From NCBI GenBank assembly GCA_900316715.1, contig ONEC01000011.1, positions 1-35,976 on the forward strand: 35,976 bases of DNA, in the 5' to 3' direction. The position numbers and the translations under genes were made by a program. Source of the DNA: an uncultured Eubacteriales bacterium. Its GTDB lineage: Bacteria > Bacillota > Clostridia > Lachnospirales > Lachnospiraceae. Each line of letters starts with the position of its first letter. Position 1 is the stretch's first letter. The notes under the pieces are model-generated. The model searched no databases and was not told the DNA's origin. It worked only from the letters and a program-made list of their open reading frames with translations. This document shows, piece after piece, positions 32,822 to 35,976 of the stretch.

Positions 32822-33700
32822 ATGAATAAAAGAAAAATATATCCTACATATTTTGCTGCAGGGGCGCTCATTATATATTTTGTATTATTCTTTCTGCCCG
32901 GTGTGATCGGCGTGTGCTATTCCTTTACTAACTGGTCGGCATATTCCGATGAATTGCATTTTGTGGGATTTGAAAACTTCAAAACGGTTTTCTCGCTCGA
33001 TGAAAATTACTTAAAGATCATAATGAATACTCTGGCATTTACCGTTATTACTACGGTTATGAAGACTCTGATCGGACTTGCACTGGCACTTCTTCTTACC
33101 AAGAAGATCAAGTTTTTAAATATGCATCGTGGAATTGTATTTATGCCTTCAGTACTGTCAACTCTTATCATAGGCATGATATTTAAGTCGATACTGGATC
33201 CGAAGAGCGGCCTTTTAAATACATTCTTCAGGTCGATAGGTTTGGATTTCCTTGCAAAGAAGTGGCTGGTATCTCCGGATCTTGCATTCGGTTCGGTAAT
33301 GGCTGTAGATATCTGGAGAGGTGTCGGATACATCATGACAATACTTATAGCGGGTATTCTGTCTATATCTCCGGAATACTATGATGCGGCTGCGATAGAC
33401 GGTGCGGGTGCATGGCAGAAATTCCGATATATAACACTTCCGCTTCTTATTCCAACGCTTACAACCACGACGGTACTTAATGTTATATACGGTATGAAAG
33501 TATTTGACATGGTTTATGCACTTACCAACGGAGGACCGGGAAAAGACACAACAGAGGTTCTCTATACGGCTGTATTTAAGAAGTTCGGAACAGGACAGTA
33601 TGCTGTAGGTACGGCACTTTCATCTGTAATGTTTATAATTATGATCATAGTAGGCTTCTTTATGATAAGGATCATGACGCGGAATGAGGTGGTTGAATAA
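32822..33700 (+). CDS. CUT1 sugar ABC transporter permease (MalF/UgpA-like)
   Basis: Integral membrane subunit of 292 residues with six predicted helices. The family EAA loop that docks the ATPase is seen in ISPEYYDAAAIDGAGAWQKFRYITLPLLIPTL. ATG 32822 follows GGAAAGGG. An upstream in-frame TTG at 32804 is inside the stem-loop, so I do not use it. The stop overlaps the next start (TAATG at 33698). No ATPase gene is present; CUT1 systems in Firmicutes commonly use a shared MsmX/UgpC-type ATPase encoded elsewhere. Confidence 0.93.
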   Translation: MNKRKIYPTYFAAGALIIYFVLFFLPGVIGVCYSFTNWSAYSDELHFVGFENFKTVFSLDENYLKIIMNTLAFTVITTVMKTLIGLALALLLTKKIKFLNMHRGIVFMPSVLSTLIIGMIFKSILDPKSGLLNTFFRSIGLDFLAKKWLVSPDLAFGSVMAVDIWRGVGYIMTILIAGILSISPEYYDAAAIDGAGAWQKFRYITLPLLIPTLTTTTVLNVIYGMKVFDMVYALTNGGPGKDTTEVLYTAVFKKFGTGQYAVGTALSSVMFIIMIIVGFFMIRIMTRNEVVE

Positions 33701-34524
33701 TGAAAAATAAGCAGATAACTCAATCAATTATCCGTAACATAATTGCGTGGCTGTTTTCATTGATATGTCTTATACCGCTGCTCCTTATAACTTTCAATGC
33801 CTTTAAGGACAAGAAGTCAGCGGCATCCATGAATCTTATGCTGCCACATCCGATAAAACTTGAAAATTTTGTTACGGTTGTTCAGAAGGGTAAGCTCCTC
33901 AGATCATTTATAAACAGTCTTATATATGCGGGAGGATCGACTATACTCTGTGTTCTTCTTGCATCGCTTGCGGCATATGTTCTTGCAAGAAATCAGTCAA
34001 AGCTTAACAGAGTTTTTTATATGTTCATAGTTCTCGGAATAACACTTCCGATAAACTATGTTGCACTTACAAAGGTGCTGCAGTTCCTTCATCTAAACAA
34101 TACGGTTATAGGAATAATACTGCTTTACACAGCAATGCAGCTTCCGTTTATGACATTTCTTATACACGGATTTGTATCGAAAGTTCCGGTGGAGCTTGAC
34201 GAAGCTGCTGTAATAGACGGGTGTGGACCGATAAAGCTGTTTTTCTATATAATGCTTCCGCTGCTCAGACCGGCGGTTGCTACAGCTGCGGTTCTTACAT
34301 TCCTTAATACATGGAATGAATTTGTGTCACCGCTCTACTTCCTCAATAAGACAGAGCAGTGGCCGATGACGCTTTCGGTATATAATTTCTTCGGGATGTA
34401 TTACAAGGACTGGAATCTTGTATGTGCGGATATTTTCCTCACAAGTCTTCCTGTACTTATAGTATATCTGATAGGACAAAAGTACATTGTATCGGGTATG
34501 ACAGCCGGTGCGTTGAAAGGATAA
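33700..34524 (+). CDS. CUT1 sugar ABC transporter permease (MalG/UgpE-like)
   Basis: Second membrane subunit, 274 residues, six predicted helices. EAA loop VPVELDEAAVIDGCGPIKLFFYIMLPLLRPA is intact, and the C-terminal SGMTAGALKG is typical of the family. Translationally coupled to the first permease by a one-base overlap and followed by the GH31 gene after three bases, so import and hydrolysis of the sugar are co-expressed. Confidence 0.94.
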   Translation: MKNKQITQSIIRNIIAWLFSLICLIPLLLITFNAFKDKKSAASMNLMLPHPIKLENFVTVVQKGKLLRSFINSLIYAGGSTILCVLLASLAAYVLARNQSKLNRVFYMFIVLGITLPINYVALTKVLQFLHLNNTVIGIILLYTAMQLPFMTFLIHGFVSKVPVELDEAAVIDGCGPIKLFFYIMLPLLRPAVATAAVLTFLNTWNEFVSPLYFLNKTEQWPMTLSVYNFFGMYYKDWNLVCADIFLTSLPVLIVYLIGQKYIVSGMTAGALKG

Positions 34525-34527
34525 CAG

Positions 34528-35976
34528 ATGGACAGGATTGTTGAAGAGATAGCGGATGGAATAATACATGTTTCATATCAGTTAGACGAAACCGAAACCT
34601 ACAGTGAACCGCTTGGTTTCGATTGGAAGGGAAACTGTGTTCTGAAGCAGATGGATGTAAAGATTGCTCCTCAGACGGAATTCAGTTACATTTCCGACAC
34701 GAGCGGATTCAAAAAGAAAATGACCGCTAACGGCGAAGTATCATATACGGAAACCGTGAAGAGCATTCCTTCAAGGAAAATGTATTCGGTAAAACTCAGG
34801 TTTAATATCGGTGAAAGTGAAATGCTGCTTGGTATGGGACAGTATGAAGACGGGGTATTCGATTACAGAAATCATACGGAGTATCTCTATGAATCCAATA
34901 TGCGTATAGCAATCCCGTTCCTTGTAACGACCGGGCACTACGGAATTCTGATAGATTCCGAGAGCTGCCAGATATTTAAGTCGGAAGAAAACTTGATAGA
35001 GTTTTTTATAGACAGTACAGAGGTGCTTTCTTACTATGTTTTTCTGGGTGAGAATATAAAAGATCTCGTTAAGCTTTATCATCAGCTTACGGGAAAACCG
35101 TCTATGCTTCCGCGTTGGGCGTTCGGATATATTCAGAGTAAAGAACGCTATAGATCCGCAGAGGAACTTGAAAGCATCACTGAAACATTCAGAAACAGAA
35201 ACATACCGATAGATTGTATCGTTCAGGATTGGCACAGCTGGGAAGAAGGACTTTGGGGAGAGAAGAGATTTGATAAAAACCGATATCCCGATCTTAAGAG
35301 TACTATAAAGGGGTTGCATGCAAAGAATGTACATTTCATGGTAAGCATCTGGCCGAATATGAGTTCCGATTCGGAGGATTATAAAGAGTTCGCAGAGAAG
35401 AACATGCTCCTTCCGAATTCAAATGTATATGATGCATTTGATGAAAATGCCGTAAATATATATTGGAAACAGTGTAGGGAAGAGATAATGGCAAGCGGAA
35501 CGGATGCCTTGTGGTGTGATAATGCCGAGCCGTTTTCAGACGCCGATTGGAGCGGAGAGAAGAAGAAATCTGAAATCGAACGATATAAAGTTGTAACGGA
35601 TGAATCGCGAAGGTCCATGAAATGGGATAAGATAAACTCATATGGCTTGTATCATGCTAAGGGTATTTATGAGAACTGGAGAAAACACTATTCAGAGAAG
35701 AGAGTTGTAAATCTTACGAGATCGGGATATACGGGAATCCAAAAGTACGGAACCATACTGTGGTCCGGGGATATCACTGCTACATATGATACCCTCAGAA
35801 AGCAGATTGTTGAGGGAATTAAGATGAGTCTTACGGGAATGCCGTACTGGACTCTGGATATCGGCGGCTTTTTTGTGGTAAATGATAAGTATGAAAACAG
35901 AGGATGTGACAGCAAAGACCGAAGTCCTCTGTGGTTCTGGAAAGGTGATTACAACGACGGAGTAGAGGATCCTGCA
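34528..35976 (+). CDS. glycoside hydrolase family 31 enzyme (alpha-glucosidase or alpha-xylosidase type), 3'-truncated by window edge
   Basis: 483 codons are visible and the frame is still open at the last base. The N-terminal beta domain (about 1-195) leads into the (beta/alpha)8 domain at LPRWAFGYIQSKERYRS. The nucleophile is Asp331 in LWCDNAEP (the WxDxxE motif) and the acid/base Asp415 lies in LWSGDI; VQDWHSWEEG and TLDIGGFF are further family landmarks. No signal peptide, so it should act on imported oligosaccharide inside the cell. GH31 covers alpha-glucosidases, alpha-xylosidases and others; the N-terminal layout with no export signal fits YicI-like alpha-xylosidase as well as alpha-glucosidase. 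RBS AAGGATA overlaps the permease stop. Last visible gene of the transporter operon. Confidence 0.93.
   Translation, partial: MDRIVEEIADGIIHVSYQLDETETYSEPLGFDWKGNCVLKQMDVKIAPQTEFSYISDTSGFKKKMTANGEVSYTETVKSIPSRKMYSVKLRFNIGESEMLLGMGQYEDGVFDYRNHTEYLYESNMRIAIPFLVTTGHYGILIDSESCQIFKSEENLIEFFIDSTEVLSYYVFLGENIKDLVKLYHQLTGKPSMLPRWAFGYIQSKERYRSAEELESITETFRNRNIPIDCIVQDWHSWEEGLWGEKRFDKNRYPDLKSTIKGLHAKNVHFMVSIWPNMSSDSEDYKEFAEKNMLLPNSNVYDAFDENAVNIYWKQCREEIMASGTDALWCDNAEPFSDADWSGEKKKSEIERYKVVTDESRRSMKWDKINSYGLYHAKGIYENWRKHYSEKRVVNLTRSGYTGIQKYGTILWSGDITATYDTLRKQIVEGIKMSLTGMPYWTLDIGGFFVVNDKYENRGCDSKDRSPLWFWKGDYNDGVEDPA

Noticed and set aside
34771..35334. 187-codon minus-strand frame at the right end
   Set aside because: Antisense to a GH31 frame that holds the catalytic motifs WCDNAEP and WSGDI; no independent evidence.
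1..35976. CRISPR array, prophage, insertion sequence, integrative element or tRNA gene
   Set aside because: No regularly spaced repeats, transposase, integrase, phage structural or attachment-site features, and no recognisable tRNA cloverleaf or rRNA sequence was seen on either strand.

Overview
The window looks like chromosome from a Lachnospiraceae-type Firmicute (Clostridia). Grounds: moderate GC with AGGAGG- and GGGGTGA-type ribosome binding sites, TTGACA/TATAAT promoters, U-tailed hairpin terminators, and a gene set typical of gut or rumen Clostridia (YesMN two-component system, CUT1 sugar ABC transporters without their own ATPase, DUF885 lipoprotein, LacI-type sensor domains on c-di-GMP enzymes). 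No phage, insertion sequence, CRISPR array, tRNA or rRNA was seen. Genus cannot be fixed by reading alone.

Layout. 1-1290: 3' part of glucose-6-phosphate isomerase, followed by a palindromic repeat-like hairpin. 1406-7151: tightly packed housekeeping run (THUMP RNA methyltransferase, exported papain-like protease, RdgB nucleotide-pool sanitation enzyme, YfcE-type phosphodiesterase, RlmD/RumA-type RNA methyltransferase). 7208-8515: soluble diguanylate cyclase and terminator. 8601-10252 (minus): TetR regulator and membrane-anchored alpha/beta hydrolase, with a clear promoter and two operators. 10343-10726: a promoter, an elaborately folded RNA and a perfect terminator, forming a candidate riboswitch-like leader for a GNAT acetyltransferase and a MutS2-like ATPase without Smr domain. 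13554-17569: a 69-aa protein, a LacI regulator, and a fucU/alcohol dehydrogenase/aldo-keto reductase operon behind a promoter flanked by two strong LacI-type palindromes.

17675-21016 encodes the most unusual protein: a LacI-like ligand-binding domain without HTH, a GAF-like region, a catalytically complete EAL c-di-GMP phosphodiesterase domain, and a C-terminal array of about seven 28-29-residue GIG repeats that looks like a right-handed beta-helix, with no export signal. With the GGDEF protein at 7208 it puts both halves of c-di-GMP turnover in the window. 21201-23211: a 54-aa ORF coupled to a DUF885 lipoprotein. 23427-28385: LytTR regulator, soluble GHKL kinase, an orphan ABC ATPase and a complete three-gene ABC-2 exporter. 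28543-35976: YesN/YesM two-component system (minus strand), divergent from a solute-binding lipoprotein, two CUT1 permeases and a GH31 alpha-glycosidase cut by the window end; this reads as a sensed, imported and hydrolysed alpha-linked oligosaccharide system.

All assignments are from motif reading; no database search or folding program was run.
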